A DNA stretch of 64,000 nucleotides from Rhodoferax sp. OV413 (GTDB lineage Bacteria; Pseudomonadota; Gammaproteobacteria; Pseudomonadales; Pseudohongiellaceae): the NCBI GenBank assembly GCA_943330915.2, contig CALQJO020000008.1, positions 1 through 64,000 on the forward strand, read 5' to 3'. How positions within the stretch are numbered: the stretch's first letter is position 1; each line of letters starts with the position of its first letter. The notes below the pieces were generated by a model. The model saw only the letters and a list, made by a program, of their open reading frames with translations. It was not told the origin of the DNA and searched no databases. This document shows, piece after piece, positions 53,857 to 62,211 of this stretch. The translations under genes and the position numbers were made by a program.

Positions 53857-55076
53857 ACCTTCCCGCCTTCCAGTACATGTTGCAGTTGCTGCGCGCGCAA
53901 AAAACTGTCGATGCTGACGACGTGTCCGCTGCGCAGCGATTCCTGAGCCGCACAGGCCACGATCATCGACCATAAGCCCTGTTGAACCGTCGCGCAGTCT
54001 ACCTGTTTGCCATCCAGCTGATCCATCAGCGCGATGTGCTCATAATAGGTAGCGCCATGATGCCCACTTTGTTCAATCAGCTTCGGATAGGACAATTGCG
54101 TGCTGCGCGATGCGCCATTCTCACCAATCTCCACCTTGATTGATGTCTGAGTAGGCACCTGCGCATGAAAATCAAAACGCTCGTGGGTCACCACTCTGCC
54201 CTGGTCACCAACAACAATCAGCTCTTCAGAAAAGTCCGCACAGAACATGTTCAGTGTAAAGCTGGCTTTGATGCCATTAGCGTAGTCAATACACACAAAC
54301 GCATGATCATCTATGTCTGAAGCCACGCCGTCTTTTTTGAAATCCAGAAAGTTCACCGCACGCCCGCCGGTGGCATACACACGCACGGCCCGCGAGTCTG
54401 CCATCAGATTCATCAGATCAAAATAGTGACAACATTTTTCGACCAGGGTACCGCCGGTATTGCAATTAAACTTGTTCCATTGCCCGACTTTATCGAGAAA
54501 GGGCGGGCGGTATTCACTCATGCTGATGGTATGGATCTGCCCCAGACTACCGCGGGCTTTCACCTCATGAAAGGCTTCCTGATACTGGGCTTTGTAGCGG
54601 TACTGCAGACCAATCTGCACAAAGGCACTGTGGTTTTCTGCGGCGTCCAGCAAGGCAACGGCGTCCGCCAATGTTGTTGCCATGGGCTTTTCCAGAAAAA
54701 TCGGCTTGCCGCTGGCCAGTGCAGTTTTTAACACCTCGAGATGCGTAAAGTTGGGTGTGCAGATCATCAGCACATCAGCGTCCGCGTCATTACAGGCGGA
54801 CTCCAGGTCGGCATACCGGCGCAACACATCGCTGGAAATCGCGCGGTAGGCAGCCTCTGCGGCATCCATACTGTGCACCTGCTGATCATAAATCCCGAGC
54901 ACACGGGCGCGGCCCAGCAATGCCGCCACTCGCATATGTTCCTGCCCCATGGTGCCGGTGCCAATCACGACGAGGTTGTAGCGGGGTGGTTCCTGCTGAT
55001 ACAGATAACGATCGGCGTCAGTGATGTGCCGTTGATTGACCGAATTTTCAAAAAATCGCAAACGTGCTTTTGTCAT
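53853..55076 (-). CDS. Gfo/Idh/MocA-family dehydrogenase
   Basis: An NAD(P)-dependent dehydrogenase of sugars or cyclitols, 407 residues. Rossmann GTGTMG at 39-44, catalytic EKP at 129-131 and the C-terminal substrate domain with KFNCNTGGTLVEKCCHYFDLMNLM (the motif with the family His) are visible. About 35 residues precede the Rossmann fold. ATG 55076 comes 4 nt after the symporter stop. Substrate inferred to be what the symporter brings in. Confidence 0.92.
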   Translation of the reverse strand: MTKARLRFFENSVNQRHITDADRYLYQQEPPRYNLVVIGTGTMGQEHMRVAALLGRARVLGIYDQQVHSMDAAEAAYRAISSDVLRRYADLESACNDADADVLMICTPNFTHLEVLKTALASGKPIFLEKPMATTLADAVALLDAAENHSAFVQIGLQYRYKAQYQEAFHEVKARGSLGQIHTISMSEYRPPFLDKVGQWNKFNCNTGGTLVEKCCHYFDLMNLMADSRAVRVYATGGRAVNFLDFKKDGVASDIDDHAFVCIDYANGIKASFTLNMFCADFSEELIVVGDQGRVVTHERFDFHAQVPTQTSIKVEIGENGASRSTQLSYPKLIEQSGHHGATYYEHIALMDQLDGKQVDCATVQQGLWSMIVACAAQESLRSGHVVSIDSFLRAQQLQHVLEGGKV

Positions 55077-55080
55077 TTTT

Positions 55081-56781
55081 TTACCGCATAAACGCAGGAA
55101 AACCCTGCTTGACCCAGACCACAACATTAACGGCCAGCAGCGACAGCATCAACGGCCAGAACGCCGAACTCAGGCCGCCCACCAAACCGACAGGCGAGAA
55201 CAGCAAGTACAAGGCCACCACACAGGACATGAGCGTAATCGCGCACGGAACGGCATAACGCCAAGGCGTCAGGTCCACACCCTGTACTGGCTGGTACGAC
55301 CAGTTTTCGCTGCGTGGCTGCAACCTGCCAAACAGCAGCATAATCGCCACTTCAATCACAAACAATATGGCGTACACATGCAGGAAATGCAGCGTCACAA
55401 CATCATCAAACACAAAGCGCAGCAGGCCGTAAGCAATCACATGGAAAACAATCGCGACCTTGGCGCCCACGGCCGGCACGCGGGTGGTAAACAGTCCAAC
55501 CAGCACAACGGCAATCACCGGAATGTTGTAAAAGCCGGTAAACATACGAATCAGTTGCCAGAGTCCTTCCGGCGCGTATTGCAGCAAGGGCGCGACCACA
55601 AACGAAAACAAGGCAATGACTACGCTGGCGATTTTGGCGACACGTATCAGTGTTTTGTCATCCACCGGTTGCTTTTTCAGCGGCGCATAGACATCCAGGC
55701 AAAACAAAGTCGCGGCACTGTTCAACAGGGAGTTAAAAGAACTGAACACGGCGCCCAGCAAGACCGCCAGAAAAAACCCCGAGGCATAACCCGGCAACAC
55801 ATCACGCACCAATCGCGGGTAGGCCTGATCAATCGGGCTCAACCCGGGGCCGTACAAGTGAAACGCGATGATGCCGGGGATCATCATCATAAATGGCACC
55901 ATGACCTTGAAGAATCCGGTAAACAACACACCTTTCTGACCCTCGGCCAGGTTTCTGGCAGCCAGCGTGCGCTGTATCACATATTGATTGGTGCACCAGT
56001 AAAACAGATTGGCGAGAATCATACCGGTGAACAAGGTGCCAAACGGAGTTGGGTCAGCCGGCCCACCAATCGCGTTCAGCTTCTGTGTGTCGGTGCTGGT
56101 GATGATGGCCAGACCGCTGCTCACGCTGCCATCGCCCAGCAGTGACAGTCCCAGCACCGGCACGGTCACACCAATCACCAACAGGCCGATGCCATTGAGG
56201 GTATCGGAAATAGCCACAGCCTTTAAACCACCAAACACCGCGTAAACACTGCCAATCAAACCAATCGCGACGATAGTCATCCACAGCGCCTGACTGTCAT
56301 TGACCCCAAGCAAACCGGGCACATCAAACAATTGCAGCACCGCGATAGAGCCGGCGTACAACACGGATGGAATGGTCACCAGCCCATATCCGACCATAAA
56401 CAGCACTACCGTCAGGCGCCGCACGCCATCATCAAAGCGCTTGTTGAGGAACTCGGGCAAGGTGCTGAACGCCCCTGCCAGATAACGCGGCAGAAAGATA
56501 AACGCCATGCAGATGGTGGCAAACGCCGCAGTCACTTCCCAGGCCATGCTGCTCAGATTAAAGCCATAAGCCGAACCATTGAGTCCTATCAATTGTTCAG
56601 CAGACAGGTTGGTCAGCAGCAGCGAGCCCGCGATAAACGTTGCACCCAGACCGCGACCCGCGAGAAAGTAGCCATCCTGGGTGCTGACGTCTCCGCGGGT
56701 TTTGCGGTAGGAGATCCAGGCCACCAGTGCCATAAAAAAAGCACAGCTGAGCAGCGTGATGGTTAGGTCAGCGGTTTCCAC
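55081..56781 (-). CDS. Sodium/solute symporter, SGLT type
   Basis: A 566-residue inner-membrane transporter of the SSS family with about 14 spans. The region TNLSAEQLIGLNGSAYGFNLSSMAWEVTAA matches vSGLT, including the Glu-Gln of SAEQ and the Glu of the following helix that bind galactose there, so a sugar, inositol or similar polyol is the likely cargo. The N-terminal YFLAGRGLG motif is also typical. Its start overlaps the DUF2306 gene by 14 nt, and Gfo/Idh follows 4 nt after it. Confidence 0.92.
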   Translation of the reverse strand: METADLTITLLSCAFFMALVAWISYRKTRGDVSTQDGYFLAGRGLGATFIAGSLLLTNLSAEQLIGLNGSAYGFNLSSMAWEVTAAFATICMAFIFLPRYLAGAFSTLPEFLNKRFDDGVRRLTVVLFMVGYGLVTIPSVLYAGSIAVLQLFDVPGLLGVNDSQALWMTIVAIGLIGSVYAVFGGLKAVAISDTLNGIGLLVIGVTVPVLGLSLLGDGSVSSGLAIITSTDTQKLNAIGGPADPTPFGTLFTGMILANLFYWCTNQYVIQRTLAARNLAEGQKGVLFTGFFKVMVPFMMMIPGIIAFHLYGPGLSPIDQAYPRLVRDVLPGYASGFFLAVLLGAVFSSFNSLLNSAATLFCLDVYAPLKKQPVDDKTLIRVAKIASVVIALFSFVVAPLLQYAPEGLWQLIRMFTGFYNIPVIAVVLVGLFTTRVPAVGAKVAIVFHVIAYGLLRFVFDDVVTLHFLHVYAILFVIEVAIMLLFGRLQPRSENWSYQPVQGVDLTPWRYAVPCAITLMSCVVALYLLFSPVGLVGGLSSAFWPLMLSLLAVNVVVWVKQGFPAFMR

Positions 56782-57460
56782 GAGCCACCGGTCTGGTCAG
56801 ACGAATCCACGTCTCTGCGGCAGTCAGCGTCGCCGGCATTGAACTGACAGTCGCAATATTCCAGGCGAGTGTGAAATCAAGTCCGGCCAACTGCCCCCAA
56901 TCAAGAAACAGACGTAAGGTAGAAATTGACAGGCCGACCGCAAAACCGCGGATCATAAACTCTCTGTGTAATCTGACATCACGCACACGAATGTATCCAA
57001 AGGCGCGATACAAAAAGTACAGCATCAGAACACTGCTGAACAGTGAAACCCACTGGTTGAGTGTCCAGCCCCAGATCGGTAATACAAAACCCATATAGGA
57101 CGCCCCCAGCGCAACCAGCACGGCGCTAATAAGATAAAGGTAGCCGCTGCCACGGTGCAGTCTGGGAAAGCGTTTGCGCAATGAACTGATGAATTGCACC
57201 GGCCCGAGAATCATGAATAAAAAGCCGGGGATAACGTGAGCCAGCGTTAATGTCGGCATCTCGACGTATCGGGCGTTAAAGGGATGCGCCGCGGCCTGCG
57301 GATGCAAGTCTCCCGATAGCGAAAGACTGATAAAACCAGCACGGGTTACCGCATCATTGAGTGCGTCGTAGACCAGATACACAATAAACGCCCACCCGAT
57401 CAGGCCGATGACCTGCAGCGTGGGCGCGGACAACACACCGTTTCGTGGAACATTTATCAT
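56768..57460 (-). CDS. DUF2306 membrane protein
   Basis: A 230-residue integral membrane protein with about six spans and the DUF2306 pattern: LAHVIPGFLFMILGPVQFISSLRKRFPRLHRGSGYLYLI and a later DVRLHREFMIRGFA. Two conserved His residues (LAH, LHR) could bind haem or metal, but the function of the family is not known. It is the first gene of the five-gene operon and overlaps the symporter start by 14 nt. Confidence 0.82.
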   Translation of the reverse strand: MINVPRNGVLSAPTLQVIGLIGWAFIVYLVYDALNDAVTRAGFISLSLSGDLHPQAAAHPFNARYVEMPTLTLAHVIPGFLFMILGPVQFISSLRKRFPRLHRGSGYLYLISAVLVALGASYMGFVLPIWGWTLNQWVSLFSSVLMLYFLYRAFGYIRVRDVRLHREFMIRGFAVGLSISTLRLFLDWGQLAGLDFTLAWNIATVSSMPATLTAAETWIRLTRPVARGNR

Positions 57461-57565
57461 CTTGTTATGACTCCAGCCATGTTGGTAAATCCGCGCTGTG
57501 TGCAGCTACTCTAGTTGGATTGCCATTTTGCGGTCAACCGTGGGCTTGGTATTTGCTGACTGGGT

Positions 57566-57582
57566 GACAATGGTTTATTGTC
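57566..57582. promoter_or_regulatory. Inverted repeat in the divergent DUF2306/NhaC promoter region
   Basis: GACAAT and ATTGTC flank GGTTT, a perfect 6-5-6 dyad in the 168-bp gap between the two divergent operons, 47 nt before the NhaC ATG. It could be an operator. No lysine riboswitch core was found in this gap. Confidence 0.4.
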
Positions 57583-57628
57583 CATGGCCACTCCGGGAGG
57601 GCCGGAAAACCAATAACAAGGAAATACC

Positions 57629-59137
57629 ATGGATTCACTACTGGCCATCGCGCCATCAGCGCTGGCGCTGATTCTTGCCTTCACCACCCGACGCGTGATT
57701 TTGTCCCTGCTGAGCGCCGTGGTGCTTGGATACGCCATTCTGATGAACTACCACCCGCTGGACACCGCAGTTGCGGTATTCAATCAAGGCATTTTCCAGC
57801 AACTCGAAGGCTCTAACGCCCAGATCATCATTGTCATCACCATCATTTCCGGGTTCATCTACCTGCTTGAATCGTCCAATACCATGCGCGCGTTTTCCGG
57901 TTTGCTGGGTACGCATGTGACCTCACCACTCAAAATCAAACTCAGCATGCTGTTCAGCGGGTTGGTGATCTTTTTTACCGACTCCGGCAACTCGCTGATT
58001 CTTGGCCCGGTTTACCGACCTGTTTACGACAAACTGAAAATTTGCCGCGAAAAACTTGCCTACATTGTGGATTCCACCTCATCGCCGGTGTGTGTGCTGA
58101 TCCCCATCATCAGCTGGGGCGCTTACACCATGGGGCTGATGGAAAGTTCCTTTGCTGCAGAGGGTATTGTCAAAGACGGGTTCACCGCATTCAGGGAAGT
58201 CTGGTTTTATATGATTTACCCCTTGTTAACCTTGATTGGCGTGGCCTTTGTAGCGATTTTCAACGTCTGGCTGGGACGCATGAAACAGGTGCAGCAACGC
58301 TTTCTGGCCGGCACCCACACCTACGAGGATTCGCAGACAACACTGCCTGAGCTGAGTCCTGCGCTCAAACAGCACGGTGCAAAAATTGTGGCTGTGGCAC
58401 TTGGCACTTTGTTTGTATCGATGATTTCACTGTTCACCTATTTTGTATTGCAGCAGGGCATGTTGACCGGCCCCGTCATCCGCATATCCCTCGCGCTCTC
58501 CTACACAACAGCCACCATTGCCACCATTGTGATCCTGCATCGTTTGCAGATATTTGATTTCAACAGCAGCTCAAAAGCGTTTTTTAACGGCATGGGGCGC
58601 ATCATGCCCATTCTGTGCATTCTGATTCTGGCGTGGACACTCAGTGACGTGATGGCTGAACTGGAAACGGGCGCCGCTATTGCCAGACTGCTCAACGCGG
58701 TGAACTTTCCGGTGTGGATGCTGGCCAGCATGATTTTTGTGATCGGCGCTGCCTTGTCATTGGCAACCGGATCGTCATGGGGAACGTTTGCGCTGGTGAT
58801 CCCGGTGGCCGTGGCGGTGGCACTGGATGCGCCCGTTATTGTGTGTATCGGTGCGGCCATCAGTGGCGGCTTGTTTGGTGATCACGCCTCGCCCATCTCA
58901 GACACCACGGTGTTGTCGTCCATGTCCTGTGGGGTCAACCACATGTCGCATGTGGAAACACAATTTCCGTACGCCATCTTCACAGCCGTGTTGACGTTCT
59001 TTGGCTTTATGCTCGCGTCGCTGTTGCTGCAGGCTGGAGAGTCACCAGCGTGGATACCGGTGACAGTCATGGCAGTGATTGCCGGCGTTGCGTATTATTT
59101 TGCCTCTCGTTCCAAGCTGGGAAATCTGAACTTATGA
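57629..59137 (+). CDS. NhaC-family Na+/H+ antiporter-type transporter
   Basis: A 502-residue inner-membrane protein with about 12 spans. It carries FTDSGNSLILGPVYRPVYDK and the paired C-terminal TGSSWGTFALVIPVAVAVALDAP and GGLFGDHASPISDTTVLSSMS, the NhaC-family ion-binding signature. Members carry Na+/H+, malate/lactate or, in the LysW branch, probably lysine. AAGGA stands 7 nt before the ATG. Its stop overlaps the start of the saccharopine dehydrogenase gene (ATGA), which hints at an amino-acid rather than a pure ion role. Confidence 0.9.
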   Translation: MDSLLAIAPSALALILAFTTRRVILSLLSAVVLGYAILMNYHPLDTAVAVFNQGIFQQLEGSNAQIIIVITIISGFIYLLESSNTMRAFSGLLGTHVTSPLKIKLSMLFSGLVIFFTDSGNSLILGPVYRPVYDKLKICREKLAYIVDSTSSPVCVLIPIISWGAYTMGLMESSFAAEGIVKDGFTAFREVWFYMIYPLLTLIGVAFVAIFNVWLGRMKQVQQRFLAGTHTYEDSQTTLPELSPALKQHGAKIVAVALGTLFVSMISLFTYFVLQQGMLTGPVIRISLALSYTTATIATIVILHRLQIFDFNSSSKAFFNGMGRIMPILCILILAWTLSDVMAELETGAAIARLLNAVNFPVWMLASMIFVIGAALSLATGSSWGTFALVIPVAVAVALDAPVIVCIGAAISGGLFGDHASPISDTTVLSSMSCGVNHMSHVETQFPYAIFTAVLTFFGFMLASLLLQAGESPAWIPVTVMAVIAGVAYYFASRSKLGNLNL

Positions 59138-60213
59138 AAACATTGTGGTTACGCCGTGAAGACAAAACTGGTGAATGGCGGGTTGCGCTTACCCCTGATG
59201 GTGTCAGGGAACTGGTTCAGAACGGCGTCAAGGTTGTGGTCGAAACCTCAATCCAGCGCGTCTTCAGCGACACCGAGTATCTGGCTGCCGGCGCACAGCT
59301 GAGCGACCTGCATTGGTCACAGGCGCCCGCGGATGCCATCGTTCTTGGCTTGAAGGAATTGGCTGACGCGGATGATGCCATCAGCCATACACAGATCTAT
59401 TTTTCGCATACCTTCAAAGGTCAGACCGGCGCCGATGCCGTGCTGCAGCGATATGCCAGTGGCGGTGGAGAGCTGTTTGATCTGGAGTTTTTACAGGACG
59501 ATCAGGGCCGACGTATTGCCGCCTTCGGATACTGGGCTGGTTTTGTGGGCGCCGCACTGGGCATGTTGGGTCTGGCTCATTATCAGCAGACTGACAACGC
59601 CTTTCCGGCCGCTCACCGCTTTGACAGCCAACAGCAGTTGGTGGACACCGTTGTCACTGCCTTGGGCAAACAGTCACTGCGCGTCATGGTGATGGGTGCG
59701 CTGGGACGCTGTGGTACGGGTGCCACCGACCTGTTGCGCCAGCTCGGACCGCAGATTGATATCAGTCGCTGGGACATTGCAGAGTTCAACGCCGTAGACA
59801 AACCCATACGCGCGATCATAGAACACGATGTATTTGTGAATTGTGTCTACCTGCGCGAGCCCATCCGGCCGATGATTGACACGGCGCTGCTGGACAGCAA
59901 TCAACGTCTTAAAATCATCAGCGATGTCAGTTGTGATCCTAACAACCCGAACAACCCTATCGCCGTTTATGATGCCACTACCAGCCTGGACGCTCCGTTC
60001 CGTCGCGCAAATGGCAGTACACACTGGCCGGTGTACGTGCAGGCGATTGATCATCTGCCCACCTTGTTGCCGCGCGAGGCATCGCAGGAATTTGCCGCCG
60101 CCTTGTTGCCGCATCTGCTGGAGTTTTTGACCAGCGCTCAATTGCCACCGGTCTGGCGCAATGCCCGGTCACGTTTTATTGAAGCCCAACAGCGGTATGG
60201 CCTGATCACCTGA
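59134..60213 (+). CDS. Saccharopine dehydrogenase, L-lysine-forming (Lys1) type
   Basis: A 359-residue NAD-dependent enzyme of the AlaDH/PNT-like Lys1 family, which interconverts saccharopine with lysine and 2-oxoglutarate. Catalytic Lys 74 (LGLKEL) and His 92 (YFSHTFKGQ) align with yeast Lys77 and His96; RREDKTGEWRVALTPDGVRELV is the family N-terminus, and VMGALGRCGTGATDLL is the dinucleotide-binding loop. ATG 59134 overlaps the transporter stop. No LYS9-type partner is present here, so direction (lysine breakdown or synthesis) is open. Confidence 0.85.
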   Translation: MKTLWLRREDKTGEWRVALTPDGVRELVQNGVKVVVETSIQRVFSDTEYLAAGAQLSDLHWSQAPADAIVLGLKELADADDAISHTQIYFSHTFKGQTGADAVLQRYASGGGELFDLEFLQDDQGRRIAAFGYWAGFVGAALGMLGLAHYQQTDNAFPAAHRFDSQQQLVDTVVTALGKQSLRVMVMGALGRCGTGATDLLRQLGPQIDISRWDIAEFNAVDKPIRAIIEHDVFVNCVYLREPIRPMIDTALLDSNQRLKIISDVSCDPNNPNNPIAVYDATTSLDAPFRRANGSTHWPVYVQAIDHLPTLLPREASQEFAAALLPHLLEFLTSAQLPPVWRNARSRFIEAQQRYGLIT

Positions 60214-60236
60214 GACATCATTAGGGTCAATCTGTC

Positions 60237-60370
60237 ATGTACAAACGAAAACTGTATTTTTTTGCCATCAGTTTTGCCGGTGCATTAATTATTACCCTGA
60301 TCGCAACCACCATCTCTGCGCATTTTACGCGCCAGAATCTGGAGCAGAGTACTGTGGCGAGGTGGCATGA
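60237..60370 (+). pseudogene. 5' remnant of a membrane sensor gene
   Basis: After the saccharopine dehydrogenase stop an ATG (with AGGG about 10 nt upstream) opens a frame with one strong membrane span (LYFFAISFAGALIITLIATTI) followed by SAHFTRQNLEQSTVA. This looks like the N-terminus of a histidine kinase or diguanylate cyclase. The frame continues to 60512 only by reading through the opposite strand of fni, so the native protein seems to have been cut at about base 60350-60370, where the carotenoid cluster begins. No function is expected. Confidence 0.6.
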
Positions 60371-61411
60371 CTATCCAAGCGCCTTAAGCAGTGGCGCTAC
60401 TTTCAGCGCGTTGATATCGGGACTGCCCGTGACAAAACAACAGATTTTTAGCTGCCGATGCCACTGTGCAATAAGATCGGTCAACGCCGCGTCTCCCAAT
60501 CGCGCGGCATGAAGAAAAGGCACGGCCGCCGACACCATGTGAGCCCCCATCCTCAGCGCCTTGGCGACATCGAGGCCTGAGCGTATGCCTCCGGAGGCGA
60601 TGACAAACAGCTTGTCACTCAGTTGAGGATCCGCGTCAAATGCAACCAGCGCTTCAGCCAGCGTGATACCGAAATTATGAAAAGGTGTGCCCAGTTTCAT
60701 GGCCTCTGGCGAACCCAGCCGTTGTGTTTCGATGGCGGCCCAACTGGTGCCTCCGGCGCCGGCGACATCGATATAACTAACACCGATCTCCAGGAGCGCA
60801 CGCGCCGTTGTTGGCCCGATGCCATGCCCTACTTCTTTAATGATGACCGGCACATGACTTTCGCGAACCAGTTGGGCGATCGCTGGTTTGATACCCGTCC
60901 ACCGGGTGTCTCCGTCAGGCTGAAGCGCCTCCTGCAGCGGGTTCAAGTGCACAATCAATGCATCTGCATCAGCGATCTCAATACACGTCAGCGCACCTTT
61001 CAAGCCGCCAGGTTCGCGAAGTTGAGCACCACCAATATTGGCCAGAATTGGAATGCCCGGCGCAAATGAGCGTAACTCAAACGCGGCGCGCTGCGAGGGG
61101 TTCTCCAGCGCAATACGCATGGATCCCAGCGCCAACGCGATGCCGCAGGCTTGTGCAGCCACAGCCAGTTGTTCGTTGAGTTTTTGTGACTCGGCAGTGC
61201 CGCCGCTCATTGATGCGATCATCAACGGCAGCGACATGGTTTTTCCTAAAAATCCCACTGAGGTATCAATCTGATCAAGATCGAGTTCAGGCAATGCTAC
61301 CGGTTCGAAGCGGATAGCCTCCAGGCCATTCGACATGGCCATCTGCACCTCTGGCGATCCCGCTATAGCGAGGTGCTCGCGCTTGCGATCGCTTATCTGG
61401 TGCGACGTCAT
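60371..61411 (-). CDS. fni: Type 2 isopentenyl-diphosphate isomerase
   Basis: An FMN- and NADPH-dependent isomerase turning IPP into DMAPP, the starter for carotenoids. The 346-residue protein has the N-terminal DRKREHL, ASMSGGTAESQKLN, HLNPLQEALQPDGDTRW, KEVGHGIGP, GAGGTSWAAIE and the C-terminal FMN phosphate site ASGGIRSGLDVAKAL. ATG 61411 overlaps the blh stop (ATGA). It is the last gene of the cluster, supplying the precursor pool. Confidence 0.95.
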   Translation of the reverse strand: MTSHQISDRKREHLAIAGSPEVQMAMSNGLEAIRFEPVALPELDLDQIDTSVGFLGKTMSLPLMIASMSGGTAESQKLNEQLAVAAQACGIALALGSMRIALENPSQRAAFELRSFAPGIPILANIGGAQLREPGGLKGALTCIEIADADALIVHLNPLQEALQPDGDTRWTGIKPAIAQLVRESHVPVIIKEVGHGIGPTTARALLEIGVSYIDVAGAGGTSWAAIETQRLGSPEAMKLGTPFHNFGITLAEALVAFDADPQLSDKLFVIASGGIRSGLDVAKALRMGAHMVSAAVPFLHAARLGDAALTDLIAQWHRQLKICCFVTGSPDINALKVAPLLKALG

Positions 61412-62211
61412 GGTTTTATCCGCCATTGTTGTTGCCGCCATGGCAGGTAAAAATCAATCAGAATCATATGGGGTACGGTCACCGCAAAAAGGCCTACAAA
61501 AAAAATGGTTATCACTGCCGGCTCCATCTCGATTTGCCGGAAAAACAGCAGGTAGAGTGCAGCAGCGATACTCAGCGTGAGAATGGTGAATACAACCATG
61601 TCCCTTTTGGCTTGTGGCTCATCGGTCGAGTCGCTTAACACTTTCAACATATGCCTTCTCGCATGCCACGCGCAGAAGTAAAGACAGATAGCCCACAGGG
61701 CAGGCAGCAAGATGACGATCAACAGCCCAGCCAGCCACTCGACACAAACACGGCGGTGCCCGTGCCAAAGCTCAACAGACAAGTGCGCGATGCTGATCAC
61801 AATCCAAAGCGCCATCGCCATGTTTAGAACGCTGTGGACAACCGCCGTATTTGTCTGCAGATACGCAAAGAGTATCTCAGTCGTTTGCCACTGAAGAGTG
61901 GGCAAGGCAACCACCCAAAGACCGCCTCGCGACAATATGGCTAACAGCGGCCTCATGTATGTTTGCTGTGACACATCAGAGCGCCCAAAATGCACCGTAC
62001 TGATCGCCAGAAAGCTGAGCATGGATGCGGTCGGGTACAGAAGCCAGGCGCCGATACTGATCGCGGCCAACAACACATAACCCGCAAACAGTGCGATGGA
62101 ATCCCGCACACTTCTGCTGACCGACTTGATGACATATCCGTCCAGTGCGCCGTGAGGAACGCCCAGCAGCGTCATCAGCACCAACGGGATGATCAAGGTG
62201 ATCAGTTCCAT
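61408..62211 (-). CDS. blh: Beta-carotene 15,15'-dioxygenase (Brp/Blh family)
   Basis: A membrane enzyme that splits beta-carotene into two retinal molecules. The 267-residue protein has about eight spans and the family iron-ligand histidines: GVPHGALD (His 20), STVHFGRSD, CAWHARRH and VPHMIL. ATG 62211 is chosen because it starts about 17 residues before GVPHGALD as in relatives and overlaps crtY by 10 nt; ATG 62223 is also possible. Retinal synthesis implies a rhodopsin, which is not in the window. Confidence 0.93.
   Translation of the reverse strand: MELITLIIPLVLMTLLGVPHGALDGYVIKSVSRSVRDSIALFAGYVLLAAISIGAWLLYPTASMLSFLAISTVHFGRSDVSQQTYMRPLLAILSRGGLWVVALPTLQWQTTEILFAYLQTNTAVVHSVLNMAMALWIVISIAHLSVELWHGHRRVCVEWLAGLLIVILLPALWAICLYFCAWHARRHMLKVLSDSTDEPQAKRDMVVFTILTLSIAAALYLLFFRQIEMEPAVITIFFVGLFAVTVPHMILIDFYLPWRQQQWRIKP

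Noticed and set aside
55036-56145. A 369-codon open frame on the + strand
   Set aside because: It lies opposite the symporter and Gfo/Idh genes, its translation is Gln/His/Arg-rich without domains, and the minus-strand genes have clear family motifs.
57461-57628. A lysine riboswitch before the NhaC-family gene
   Set aside because: I looked for the L-box core because of the possible lysine role, but the conserved helices and AGAGGUGC-type start are not there; only a short dyad is visible.
60371-60512. A full 91-residue protein from ATG 60237
   Set aside because: Its second half is the antisense of the conserved fni C-terminus, so only the first part is considered a gene remnant.
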